Source: Anoxybacterium sp963668245
Lineage (GTDB): Bacteria > Bacillota > Clostridia > Peptostreptococcales > Anaerovoracaceae
Assembly: GCA_963668245.2 (NCBI GenBank)
Contig: OY764195.2
Location: forward strand, 2,170,001-2,234,000
Direction of reading: 5' to 3'
DNA length: 64,000 bases
Below, piece after piece: positions 1 to 8,416 of the stretch (the stretch's first letter is position 1; the number at the start of each line of letters is the position of its first letter). Both the position numbers and the translations under genes were made by a program. The notes beneath the pieces are model-generated. The model searched no databases. It saw nothing but the letters and a program-made list of their open reading frames with translations, and was not told the origin of the DNA.

Positions 1-98
1 ATTAACTGATCCCCTAACTTCGCTGCTCTATTCATCAAATCTAAATGTCCATTTGTAATTGGGTCGAAAGAACCAGCGTATAATACTCGTTTAATCAT
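1..98 (-). CDS. coaD: Phosphopantetheine adenylyltransferase, N-terminal part
   Basis: The gene runs off the left edge, so only about 32 N-terminal residues are visible. They begin MIKRVLYAGSFDPITNGHLD, the classic CoaD start with the nucleotidyltransferase motif GSFDPxTxGH. CoaD transfers AMP from ATP to 4'-phosphopantetheine in the penultimate step of coenzyme A synthesis in the cytoplasm. The ATG overlaps the end of rsmD by 8 bases, which indicates co-transcription and translational coupling. The rsmD-coaD order is standard in Clostridia and Bacilli. Confidence 0.93.
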   Translation of the reverse strand, partial: MIKRVLYAGSFDPITNGHLDLMNRAAKLGDQL

Positions 99-654
99 TT
101 GTTATTTCCTCCGTATTTAAGCCATATATGCTAATGATAATCGTTCCATATTGCTTTTCTTTTATCTTACTGTATTGTGCAATTTGGTCTGGAAGAATTT
201 CATCTTTTCCATGCTCCGCAACAATTACTCCATCCTCAGATAAAAGATTTTGCATGGCAATTGCATGAATACATTTCAGTAAAAGACCTCCGTGGTATGG
301 TGGATCCAGCAATATGATATCTGCTTTTTCTTTCATTCTCTTTAATACAAAATCATAATCTCCTAAGATTGCAATGGAACGTTCTTCTTGCTTGCAATAG
401 GCAATGTTTTGTTTTGTTAATTGCAGGCTGTCTTTAGAACGATCACTAAAATAGCATTTGGTTGCGCCTCTACTTAGTGCTTCTAGACCTAAATTTCCAG
501 TTCCAGAAAATAAATCTATGATTACGGCATCCTCTAAATATGCTGCAATCATGCTAAAGATAGATTCTTTCACCTGATCTGTAGTTGGTCTGATCTTATT
601 GTCCTTTGGTGTAAATAATCTCCTACCTTTAAAATCCCCAGCAATAATCCGCAA
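91..654 (-). CDS. rsmD: 16S rRNA (guanine(966)-N(2))-methyltransferase RsmD
   Basis: A protein of 187 residues with the RsmD signatures: N-terminal MRIIAGxxKGRRL, the SAM-binding loop DLFSGTGNLG (about 47-56) and the catalytic motif DPPY (117-120). It methylates the exocyclic amine of G966 of 16S rRNA in the assembling small subunit. The start codon is TTG at 652-654, supported by an AGGAGG box 7 bases upstream and by the family's conserved first residues. It sits between recG and coaD in a minus-strand operon and overlaps coaD by 8 bases. Confidence 0.95.
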   Translation of the reverse strand: MRIIAGDFKGRRLFTPKDNKIRPTTDQVKESIFSMIAAYLEDAVIIDLFSGTGNLGLEALSRGATKCYFSDRSKDSLQLTKQNIAYCKQEERSIAILGDYDFVLKRMKEKADIILLDPPYHGGLLLKCIHAIAMQNLLSEDGVIVAEHGKDEILPDQIAQYSKIKEKQYGTIIISIYGLNTEEITND

Positions 655-716
655 TTTTATGCCTCCTTTATCAGTTTTATTTTACCATATGGTATTAAAA
701 AAGCAAATGTTTGTTT

Positions 717-2759
717 CTAAAGGTTTAGTGCTGTTACATGACGAAAAATCCTGTCGATCTGATAGGACAATTCGATGTGCTCAGGTTGCTCCATAAGAAA
801 GTCATTTTTTAAAACATTTTCTGCTTCTTCTTTAACCACTTGAAGTATTTTAATGTGTTTTACCAAATCTGCAAGTTTTAATTCAGGCAATCCATGTTGT
901 CTTGTACCAAAAAATTCACCTGGCCCTCTAAGTTCTAAATCTTTTTCAGCAATTACAAATCCATCATTGGTAGATTTCATGATTTCCGCTCTCTGCTTCG
1001 CTACAGCAGAATTACCATCCGTGATTAATACACAATATGATTGTTCTTCTCCACGACCAACTCTGCCTCGAAGTTGATGAAGTTGTGCAAGACCAAATCT
1101 TTCCGCATTTTCTATCATCATGATTGTTGCATTTGGGACATTGATCCCAACTTCAATTACAACTGTTGAAATCAATATTTGAATTTCACCATGGTAGAAT
1201 TCTTCCATAATTCGGTCTTTTTCCGGCTGCTTCATAGCTCCGTGGAGAAAAGCGACCTGAAATTCACAAAACTGATCTTTTAACTCCTCATAAAGACCAA
1301 GAGCTGACCTTGCATCTAGGTTTTCAGAATCCTCAATCAGGGGTGCAACCACGTAGGCTTGTCTGCCTTTTGCAACTTCTCGACGAACAAATTCATAAGA
1401 GGCAGTTCTTCCTTCAGCTTTCACCGTTCTGGTGATGATTTCTTGCCTACCGGGAGGCATTTCATCAATAATCGAAATATCTAAATCTCCATACAAGATG
1501 ACAGCTAGGGTACGGGGAATTGGTGTGGCAGTCATTACAAGTATATCAGGGTTGTTTCCTTTTTTTGACAACACAGCTCTTTGATTTACACCAAAGCGAT
1601 GTTGTTCGTCAGTGATAACAAGACCCAGATTGGAAAATACCACATTTGGTTGTATCACTGCATGAGTGCCAATAACAACTTGAACACTTCCATCTTGTAT
1701 TTTAGAAAGTACTTCACGTTTTTCTTTAGCTGTTAGACTACCGGATAAAAAACCAGTTTCTATTCCATGTTGGAAAAATTGAGTTTTAAGCCCTTCGTAG
1801 TGCTGTCTGGCAAGAAGCTCTGTAGGTGCCATCAAAACCGCCTGATAACCGCTTTTTACAGCTTTAAAAAGGGCAGCAGCAGCTACTACTGTTTTACCGG
1901 AACCAACATCACCTTGAACTAAGCGATTCATCACAATCGAGGACTCCATATCACGATTGATTTCTGCCAAAACGCGACGCTGAGCATGGGTCAAAGGATA
2001 TGGCAAGGTTTTTGTGTAGAGATCCATGGCTACGTCTTTTGAAAAAATAATTGCTGAGCCTTTTGACACCATCTTTTTTTTGATACGCAAAAGACCAGTT
2101 TGTAGAAACAATAATTCGTCAAAAATCAAACGATATTTTGATTCCATTAATTGTTGGCGGTCCAAAGGAAAATGAATATTGGTTAGCGCATAATGCAGTC
2201 CGCAAAGACGATTTCGAGCAATCATTCTATCCGGCAAGTATTCTTTTAACTCTGAAAGGAATGCCATTGCTTCTTTTTGCCATTTTCTCATCTCAGTTTG
2301 GGTCACTCCGCTTGTCAGCGGATATATCGGTAGAATTGCTTTTTCTTGTTCAAAAGAGTAAGGATGAATATCAGGATGAATCATCTGTTTTTTTCCCGCT
2401 TTTATACTTACTTTCCCATAGCAGACATATATCTGATCAGTTTTTAACGTTTTTTCCAGATATCCAGCACGAAAAAAAATGGCTTCTATGGTTCCAGTTC
2501 CATCTTCAATCAAGGCTTTCACGGTTCGTTTTTTTGGAAAACGTACTTTGGCTGCCTCAATTTGAATCAATTTACCCCTTACCATAGCGATTTCACCATC
2601 AATCAGTGAACGAATCGTTCTGAGTTCACGTCGATCTTCATAATCCCTTGGATAGTAGAACAAAAAGTCTTCAATTGTATAAATTCCCAATCTATTTAAT
2701 GCCGTTTGTTTTTTAGGCCCAATTCCTTTCATCGTAGCAATCTGATTTGTTAAATTCAT
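717..2759 (-). CDS. recG: ATP-dependent DNA helicase RecG
   Basis: A protein of 680 residues, the normal RecG length. It has an N-terminal wedge/OB region, Walker A GDVGSGKT (about 283-290), the DEQH box (384-387), motif III MTATPIPRT and the C-terminal superfamily 2 helicase domain. RecG remodels stalled forks and Holliday junctions. The ATG follows the stop of the asp23-like gene by 11 bases, so the two are probably one transcript. In many Clostridia and Bacilli a DAK-type phosphatase gene (yloV/fakA) lies between asp23 and recG; it is absent here. Confidence 0.97.
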   Translation of the reverse strand: MNLTNQIATMKGIGPKKQTALNRLGIYTIEDFLFYYPRDYEDRRELRTIRSLIDGEIAMVRGKLIQIEAAKVRFPKKRTVKALIEDGTGTIEAIFFRAGYLEKTLKTDQIYVCYGKVSIKAGKKQMIHPDIHPYSFEQEKAILPIYPLTSGVTQTEMRKWQKEAMAFLSELKEYLPDRMIARNRLCGLHYALTNIHFPLDRQQLMESKYRLIFDELLFLQTGLLRIKKKMVSKGSAIIFSKDVAMDLYTKTLPYPLTHAQRRVLAEINRDMESSIVMNRLVQGDVGSGKTVVAAAALFKAVKSGYQAVLMAPTELLARQHYEGLKTQFFQHGIETGFLSGSLTAKEKREVLSKIQDGSVQVVIGTHAVIQPNVVFSNLGLVITDEQHRFGVNQRAVLSKKGNNPDILVMTATPIPRTLAVILYGDLDISIIDEMPPGRQEIITRTVKAEGRTASYEFVRREVAKGRQAYVVAPLIEDSENLDARSALGLYEELKDQFCEFQVAFLHGAMKQPEKDRIMEEFYHGEIQILISTVVIEVGINVPNATIMMIENAERFGLAQLHQLRGRVGRGEEQSYCVLITDGNSAVAKQRAEIMKSTNDGFVIAEKDLELRGPGEFFGTRQHGLPELKLADLVKHIKILQVVKEEAENVLKNDFLMEQPEHIELSYQIDRIFRHVTALNL

Positions 2760-2770
2760 TGGGGTACCTA

Positions 2771-3160
2771 TTATCCTTTTACCACTATATTTCTTCTTGC
2801 AGTCTGTTTCGAAACCATTCCCGTTACTACAACTGCGATGCTATTGACATTCATATCTGTCATCATCTCAACGTTTTCTTTTATTGTTTTAATTAAGGTA
2901 TCTGTTGTATGATTGATGCTCGTTCCAAATCGAATCAAAATAAAAAAGCGAATATCTAATCCGTTTTCCTTCGATATAATTTCCATCGAACTCCAGTCAT
3001 CCGTTACCCCAATTTTAGCAGCAAAGCCAGACACCTTTCCTTTATGATTGGAGATTACAACTTTCCCATGAAATTTACTAATTGCATCACTTATGATTTT
3101 GCCAACGACAGCCTTGTCTATGGATATGGTTCCATTTCGGGTTTCTCTTTGATAAAGCAA
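2771..3160 (-). CDS. Asp23/Gls24 (YloU-like) envelope stress protein
   Basis: An Asp23/Gls24 family protein of about 129 residues. It has the pattern GTISIDKxVVGKI at the start, a central GFAAKIGVTDD segment and the C-terminal NVNSIAVVVTGM strand. The family is of unknown biochemical function and is often membrane- or envelope-stress associated. I place the start at a TTG (3158-3160) because GGAGGTGA lies 5 bases upstream of it. In-frame ATGs at 3187 and further upstream lack a ribosome site and would overlap the likely promoter. It lies between the rpmB terminator and recG. Confidence 0.85.
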   Translation of the reverse strand: MLYQRETRNGTISIDKAVVGKIISDAISKFHGKVVISNHKGKVSGFAAKIGVTDDWSSMEIISKENGLDIRFFILIRFGTSINHTTDTLIKTIKENVEMMTDMNVNSIAVVVTGMVSKQTARRNIVVKG

Positions 3161-3185
3161 TGATGTCACCTCCTCACTGTTGTTC

Positions 3186-3214
3186 ATTTTAACACATTCT
3201 AGGGTAAAAGAGAA
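3186..3214 (-). promoter_or_regulatory. Possible promoter of the asp23-recG-rsmD-coaD operon
   Basis: On the minus strand an extended -10 element, TGTTAAAAT, has its hexamer at 3186-3191. The -35 region is poor. It lies just upstream of the TTG start of the asp23-like gene and just downstream of the rpmB terminator, where a promoter is expected. Confidence 0.4.
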
Positions 3215-3228
3215 TCTCTTTTTTAGGG

Positions 3229-3256
3229 TAAAAAAAAACCTGCATATCATGCAGGT
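3229..3256 (-). terminator. Rho-independent terminator after rpmB
   Basis: Reading the minus strand, the 8-bp stem ACCTGCAT / ATGCAGGT with a 3-base loop is followed by a run of at least eight T. It lies 15 bases past the rpmB stop and separates rpmB from the asp23-recG operon. Confidence 0.9.
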
Positions 3257-3270
3257 CTCTCATCTAAAAA

Positions 3271-3462
3271 CTAGATGGCGCGGTTAACTTTGTTGCTACG
3301 AATGCATCTAGTGCATACGTTTTTTCTGGAAACAGTTCCGTTTTCTTCAACTTTTACAGTCTGAATGTTAGCATTCCACTTTCTTCTTGTATGTCTGTTG
3401 GAATGGGAAACATTGTTTCCGGAAACCTGACCTTTACCACATACTTCACACTTTCTTGACAT
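3271..3462 (-). CDS. rpmB: 50S ribosomal protein L28
   Basis: A ribosomal protein of 63 residues beginning MSRKCEVCGKG. It has the L28 core (SHSNRHTRRKWNANIQ) and a second CxxC pair (CTRC), so it is the zinc-ribbon form of L28. The start is set by AGGAGG 8 bases upstream of the ATG at 3460-3462. It is monocistronic, with its own promoter (3529-3557) and terminator (3229-3256). Confidence 0.97.
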   Translation of the reverse strand: MSRKCEVCGKGQVSGNNVSHSNRHTRRKWNANIQTVKVEENGTVSRKNVCTRCIRSNKVNRAI

Positions 3463-3528
3463 CTGCCGCACCTCCTTTTATATAGCAATGCTTATAAAGC
3501 TTACAATTTTTTAGTTCAAACAAAAGAT

Positions 3529-3557
3529 ATTATAGCACAAGGTATTTAACTTGTAAA
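3529..3557 (-). promoter_or_regulatory. Sigma-A-type promoter of rpmB
   Basis: On the minus strand TTTACA (3552-3557), a 17-base spacer and a perfect TATAAT (3529-3534). It lies about 70 bases upstream of the rpmB start. Confidence 0.8.
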
Positions 3558-3600
3558 ATACTTTTTTTAAACTTTAACGAAATATAACAAATCATATCAG

Positions 3601-4107
3601 TTAAGCCGACGCTTCTTCTTCTTTCTTTTGTTTCAAATTAATTATTCTTTGGTTTCTGCTTCCACGAAATTCAAGAGATAAATCCCTTTCCGAAAGAATA
3701 AACGGACCATCAATTAAATAATCTGTAATAGAAAGAAGTTCTTTCACGCCTATACTTTTATGCTCCAGTGTTTGGAGTTCTTCCAAAGTATAACCGCTAT
3801 ATGTGACTAGGTCAAGACCTCTTTCTTTGATTTTTTTACCTAATCGACAAAAAGCTTCACTTTGACAGAATGGTTCACCACCAGAAAAGGTTACACCCGT
3901 CAGCAAAGGATTTTCATCAATTACTTTTAAAATCTTATCAAAATCACATTCGTATCCACCAGCAAAATCATGAGTTGCAGGATTATGGCATCCTTCACAA
4001 TGATGGGGACAACCTTGTGCAAACACTACAAAACGTAAACCAGGACCGTCAACAATGGATTCTCTTATGATTCCAGCAATCCGAACTGAATTCTTTCGGT
4101 TGGTCAT
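3601..4107 (-). CDS. nrdG: Anaerobic ribonucleoside-triphosphate reductase activating protein
   Basis: A radical-SAM activase of 168 residues. The motif CxxxCxxC is at C33, C37 and C40 (CPHHCEGC) and binds the [4Fe-4S] cluster. The SAM-binding segment VTFSGGEPF follows. It abstracts hydrogen from the glycyl radical site of NrdD, so class III ribonucleotide reduction works without oxygen. The ATG overlaps the nrdD stop as ATGA, which indicates translational coupling. The length is normal for NrdG. Confidence 0.96.
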   Translation of the reverse strand: MTNRKNSVRIAGIIRESIVDGPGLRFVVFAQGCPHHCEGCHNPATHDFAGGYECDFDKILKVIDENPLLTGVTFSGGEPFCQSEAFCRLGKKIKERGLDLVTYSGYTLEELQTLEHKSIGVKELLSITDYLIDGPFILSERDLSLEFRGSRNQRIINLKQKKEEEASA

Positions 4108-6449
4108 AGGATTTCAAGACCACCTTCAAGGTCATGCTTTACTCGTTGGCTTTCTTCCGAACGTTTTGCGTTGTTAAATCTGTCTACAGTTCCTACAAGA
4201 TAGCCTGTAATACGACGAATTCTTTCAAATCCAATATCGCTTCCCATTTCTGTTCGGTGGCAGTGTGGGCACTCATTCTCAATAATACCTGTATATCCGC
4301 AAACAGGATCTCGATCAACAGGATGATTGATTGAGCCGTATCCGATTCCTTGCTCTTTCATGCAGCGAATAATTTTTTCAAATGCATCCAGATTTTTTGT
4401 TGGATCACCGTCTAATTCAACATAGGTAATGTGTCCCGCATTGGTAAGTCTATGGTATGGTGCCTCGATTTTAATTTTTTCAAATGCAGAAATGTTATAG
4501 TAAACAGGAACATGGAAGGAATTTGTATAGTAATCTCTGTCTGTAACGCCTTCAATGATACCATACTTTTTCTTGTCAATTCTAACAAAACGACCAGAGA
4601 GTCCTTCTGCTGGAGTTGCAATTAAGGTGTAGTTAAATCCAGTACGTGCTGATTCTTCATCCATTCTTTTTCTCATATAGCCTATGATGTCAAGTCCTAG
4701 GTTTCTTGCTTCAATAGATTCTCCATGGTGACTGCCAACCAATGCTTTTAGGCACTCGGCTAGGCCGATAAACCCCATGGTTAAGGTTCCATGTTTCAGA
4801 ACTTCTCCAATGCTATCGTTTGGTCTTAATTTTTCCGAATCCATCCAAATCCCTTGCCCCATCAAAAATGGGTAGTTTTTTACCTTTTTGGATGCCTGAA
4901 TTTTATATCGTTCCATAAGCTGATCAATAACAATAGAGATTTTTCGATCCAAATCTTCAAAGAAGATGTCAATATTGCCGTTGGCTTTTAGGGCTAATCT
5001 TGGAAGATTGATGGAAGTAAAGCTTAGATTACCTCTTCCACCTACAGTTTGTCTGGTTTTATCATTTACATTTCCAATGACGCGAGTACGACATCCCATG
5101 TAAGCGACTTCGGTATCATGGTTTTTGGGATTATAATATTGCATATTGAATGGCGCATCCAAAAATGAAAAATTTGGAAATAGTCTTTTTGCAGAAACTT
5201 TGCAGGCTAACTGGAATAGATCATAATTCGGATCGCTTGGATTAAAACTAATTCCTTCTTTTACTTTAAAAATATGAATCGGAAATATTGCTGTCTCGCC
5301 ATTTCCAAGTCCAGCTTCTGTAGCTTTCAAAACCGATTCGGTAATCAGTCTGCCTTCTTGGCTTGTATCGGTACCATAGTTGATAGAACTAAATGGAATC
5401 TGCGCTCCTGCTCTAGAATGCATTGTATTTAAATTATGAACAAAAGCTTCCATTGCTTGATATGTTGCTCTTTTTATTTCCTTTTGCGCATAGTTTTTCG
5501 CAACCTGTTGTACCTTTTTTATTTGATCCAAAGACAATAATTCTTTTAGTACTTTGGCTTCTTTTTTCGCATAATCATTGTCATCGGCCATCGTTGGGAA
5601 AACACCAAACTCAGCTTCAATAGACTCCCCTATTTCTTTGGCTTTTGATTCACCATCCACAGTATCACAAAGGATATCCATACTTTTCCCAAGATTGGTC
5701 CAGTATAGTTTTTTATATGTTTTTTTAACTCCGTTTGCCATTCCATAATCAAAATTTGGAATACTCTGTCCACCATGCTGATCATTTTGGTTTGATTGTA
5801 TCGCGATACAGGCAAGGGCTGCATAACTTTGAATATCATTAGGCTCCCTTAGAAAGCCATGGCCCGTAGAGAAACCATTTTTAAATAGTTTCTCTAAATC
5901 TATTTGACAACACGTTGTTGTTAGTGTAAGAAAGTCTAAATCATGAATATGAATATCACCTTCCTTATGAGCTTTTGAATGCTCTGGATGAAGAACAAAC
6001 ATTTCATAAAACTGTTTTGCTCCTTCCGAACCATATTTCAACATGGTTCCCATTGCAGTATCTCCGTCGATATTGGCATTTTCGCGTTTGATATCATTGT
6101 CTTGTGCTTCTTTAAAAGTTAAATCTTCATAGACCTTCATCAAACGAGTATTCATTTCCCTTATTCGTGTTCGTTCAGCACGATATAAAATATATTCTTT
6201 TGCAGTTCTTGCATGACCGTTTTCAATTAATACCTTTTCTACTGCATCTTGTACTTGTTCAACAGTAGGACAACCTGAAATTTCTTTGGACAATATATAT
6301 TCTTCAACTTTTCTTGCTAAATCCACTGCCATATCATGGTCTTTCCCTCCCAGAATTGCAGCAGCTTTATAGATTGCATTTGCTATTTTATCAATATGAA
6401 ACTCAGTACAACGCCCGTCTCTTTTCATAATTTGCGTAATTTCACTCAC
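4104..6449 (-). CDS. nrdD: Anaerobic ribonucleoside-triphosphate reductase
   Basis: A class III reductase of 781 residues that makes dNTPs in the absence of oxygen. An N-terminal ATP-cone (about 1-95, starting TQIMKRDG) gives allosteric control. The body carries the glycyl-radical enzyme barrel. Near the C-terminus two CxxC-like pairs (DPVCGY, ECPHC) form the zinc site, followed by RRITGYL, whose glycine (about 749) is the expected radical residue. It is followed directly by nrdG. A consensus promoter and a NrdR-like palindrome lie upstream. Its presence fits a strict anaerobe. Confidence 0.97.
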   Translation of the reverse strand: MSEITQIMKRDGRCTEFHIDKIANAIYKAAAILGGKDHDMAVDLARKVEEYILSKEISGCPTVEQVQDAVEKVLIENGHARTAKEYILYRAERTRIREMNTRLMKVYEDLTFKEAQDNDIKRENANIDGDTAMGTMLKYGSEGAKQFYEMFVLHPEHSKAHKEGDIHIHDLDFLTLTTTCCQIDLEKLFKNGFSTGHGFLREPNDIQSYAALACIAIQSNQNDQHGGQSIPNFDYGMANGVKKTYKKLYWTNLGKSMDILCDTVDGESKAKEIGESIEAEFGVFPTMADDNDYAKKEAKVLKELLSLDQIKKVQQVAKNYAQKEIKRATYQAMEAFVHNLNTMHSRAGAQIPFSSINYGTDTSQEGRLITESVLKATEAGLGNGETAIFPIHIFKVKEGISFNPSDPNYDLFQLACKVSAKRLFPNFSFLDAPFNMQYYNPKNHDTEVAYMGCRTRVIGNVNDKTRQTVGGRGNLSFTSINLPRLALKANGNIDIFFEDLDRKISIVIDQLMERYKIQASKKVKNYPFLMGQGIWMDSEKLRPNDSIGEVLKHGTLTMGFIGLAECLKALVGSHHGESIEARNLGLDIIGYMRKRMDEESARTGFNYTLIATPAEGLSGRFVRIDKKKYGIIEGVTDRDYYTNSFHVPVYYNISAFEKIKIEAPYHRLTNAGHITYVELDGDPTKNLDAFEKIIRCMKEQGIGYGSINHPVDRDPVCGYTGIIENECPHCHRTEMGSDIGFERIRRITGYLVGTVDRFNNAKRSEESQRVKHDLEGGLEIL

Positions 6450-6508
6450 AACTATGTACCTCCAATATGATTCATTATTTCCATATTTATTGTGGCTTTT
6501 TCTTGCCT

Positions 6509-6524
6509 ATACAACATATGGTGT
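6509..6524. promoter_or_regulatory. NrdR-like box upstream of nrdD
   Basis: On the minus strand the 16-mer ACACCATATGTTGTAT matches the NrdR consensus (acaCwAtATaTwGtgt) at nearly all positions. It lies a few bases downstream of the predicted -10 box, where binding would block transcription. A weaker 11-of-16 match lies at about 6480-6495. No nrdR gene is in the window. Confidence 0.6.
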
Positions 6525-6539
6525 TTTGCTAACTTAATT

Positions 6540-6568
6540 ATCATAAAGGGGTTCCTGATGAATGTCAA
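6540..6568 (-). promoter_or_regulatory. Sigma-A promoter of nrdDG
   Basis: On the minus strand a perfect TTGACA (6563-6568), a 17-base spacer and TATGAT (6540-6545). It is about 90 bases upstream of the nrdD start and is followed at once by the NrdR-like box. Confidence 0.82.
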
Positions 6569-6582
6569 CTGCTTAGCAACAT

Positions 6583-6612
6583 TTACATTGTACAAAATAA
6601 AGAACAATGTAA
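6583..6612. terminator. Inverted repeat at the end of the glycogen operon
   Basis: A 9-bp stem TTACATTGT / ACAATGTAA with a 12-base loop, just past the stop of the GH13 gene. There is no T run after it on the minus strand, so termination here is uncertain. Confidence 0.35.
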
Positions 6613-6619
6613 GAAAATA

Positions 6620-8416
6620 TCACATGCAAGAAATATGGATTGCAATACCAGAGTTTTCTTTTATACGAAATACACCTTGTCTTTCAAAAGTAACACTACC
6701 ACTAATGAAAAAGTCTTTGATGCTCTCTTTATCTTTCATGGCAAGATTCAATAAATGGTCTTGATTCCCTGCATTTACTGCTATCACAATTCTATCTGTT
6801 TCCAAGATTCTTTGGAAGGAATAAAACCCCCCCTCAGAAGTGCGTGGTTTATACTCAAATTCTCCAAGTTGCTGGATTTTTTTACGAAAACGAAACAACT
6901 TTTTAATAAAGAGAAGAATATAGGAATCTCCTTTTGTTTGATCAAAGCACATTCTATTGAGTGGGTCTTTCCCACCTCTCATCCCAATTTCATCACCATA
7001 GTAAATCGAAGGAATGCCTGGCATGAAGGATAAAATCAACATAGCTAAAAAAAGACGCTGGCGAGAATACTCGTCTCCCCAACTATTATCAGATAGAACA
7101 GATAATATGCGTGGCGTATCATGAGTTCCTAAAATATTCATCATAGATTGAAATGCAGGTTTCGGATAATGCTCCCAAAGACAATTGATTTTTCGTTCTA
7201 GGGCAACGCCGTCTTTATCATAGACCAAATAATCAATGATTGCATCTTTTAATGGGTAATTCATCACTGAGTCCAGTTGCTTTCCCCAAAAGTATTGACG
7301 TCTTTTCTCATATGCTATCTTTGTAACTGCATCTTCCCAAACTTCGCCTATCACAGCCCCGTCAGGATTTATTGATTTCACTGCAATGCGAAGTTCTTCT
7401 AAAAATTGATTTGGCAGTTCATCGGCCACATCAAGCCGAAAACCAGAAGCGCCTAATCTCATCCAGTGCTTCACAACAGAATCTTCATTTCGGATCATGT
7501 AGTCTAGATACGAAGGCTCAAGCTCGTTCACATGAGGAAGCGTGTTGATTCCCCACCATGACTCATATTGATCTGGGTATTCAATAAAATGATACCAATT
7601 ATAATAAAGAGAAGATTTGCTTTGATATGCGCCAACTTCTTCGTAGCGACCATTTTTATTGAAATATAGACTATCGCTACCTGTGTGGTTAAACACTCCA
7701 TCTAATAGGATTCTGATTCCTTTTTCCCTAGATTTTTGGCATAGTTCTATAAAGTCAGCTTCTCTGCCTAGTAATGGATCTATTTTTTTATAGTTTCCTG
7801 TATCATATCTATGATTGGAATATGATTCAAAGATTGGGTTTAAGTAAATAACGGAGACACCCAAATCCTGAAGGTAATCTAACTTTTCAATAATTCCTTG
7901 TAGATTTCCGCTGAAAAAATCATTGTTTTGAACAATACCATTTTCATCAGGCTGTCCATTTGGTATACCACCCCAATCATCTCTCAATACCATATTTTTA
8001 GATTGTGTAGGGCATTCATATGCTTGGCTTTTTGCAAAACGATCTGGGAAAATCTGATACATCAAACCATTTTTAAGCCAAGGGGGAGTTTGATAGGATG
8101 ATTGATATACCAATAATGGGATTGGTTCTGTTTTCTCTACCTCTCCATTTTTATCAGTAACTTCGAAATGATAGAGGTAAAAACCAATTTGGTCTAACTG
8201 GATTGAAAAAAGAATTTGGAGCATTCCTTCCTTTTCTTCTTCTAATCTTCCATCTTTAGTCAAGTACTCATTTTTTTCTTCATGAAGAAACACCACTTGT
8301 GCTGTTTCAGCCAAGTGGTTCTTCATAATTTTTATACGTAATGTCATCTGGGTACGTTCTTCAATTGATCCAAAAGGACTTTTGTAAAATCCATTGTTTT
8401 CGTTAAACTTAATCAT
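6620..8416 (-). CDS. Glycoside hydrolase family 13 (neopullulanase/alpha-glucosidase-like)
   Basis: A protein of about 598 residues with an N-terminal beta-sandwich (about 1-110) and a GH13 TIM barrel. Conserved regions are DGVFNHT (239-245), GFRLDVADE with nucleophile D329, GEVWED with acid/base E358, and THD with D433. No signal peptide is seen, so it should act in the cytoplasm on alpha-glucans or maltodextrins. The chosen ATG overlaps the glgP stop by 8 bases. An in-frame upstream ATG exists but would lie deep inside glgP. As the last gene of the glycogen operon, it probably trims or debranches glucan alongside phosphorylase. The exact specificity cannot be read from sequence. Confidence 0.9.
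   Translation of the reverse strand: MIKFNENNGFYKSPFGSIEERTQMTLRIKIMKNHLAETAQVVFLHEEKNEYLTKDGRLEEEKEGMLQILFSIQLDQIGFYLYHFEVTDKNGEVEKTEPIPLLVYQSSYQTPPWLKNGLMYQIFPDRFAKSQAYECPTQSKNMVLRDDWGGIPNGQPDENGIVQNNDFFSGNLQGIIEKLDYLQDLGVSVIYLNPIFESYSNHRYDTGNYKKIDPLLGREADFIELCQKSREKGIRILLDGVFNHTGSDSLYFNKNGRYEEVGAYQSKSSLYYNWYHFIEYPDQYESWWGINTLPHVNELEPSYLDYMIRNEDSVVKHWMRLGASGFRLDVADELPNQFLEELRIAVKSINPDGAVIGEVWEDAVTKIAYEKRRQYFWGKQLDSVMNYPLKDAIIDYLVYDKDGVALERKINCLWEHYPKPAFQSMMNILGTHDTPRILSVLSDNSWGDEYSRQRLFLAMLILSFMPGIPSIYYGDEIGMRGGKDPLNRMCFDQTKGDSYILLFIKKLFRFRKKIQQLGEFEYKPRTSEGGFYSFQRILETDRIVIAVNAGNQDHLLNLAMKDKESIKDFFISGSVTFERQGVFRIKENSGIAIHISCM

Noticed and set aside
2138..2587. Open frame of 149 codons opposite recG
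   Set aside because: It lies wholly antisense to a well-conserved helicase gene and shows no motif or ribosome site.
3161..3250. Longer N-terminus for the asp23-like gene
   Set aside because: The added residues are unlike the family, cross the rpmB terminator, and the clear GGAGGTGA box points to the TTG at 3160.
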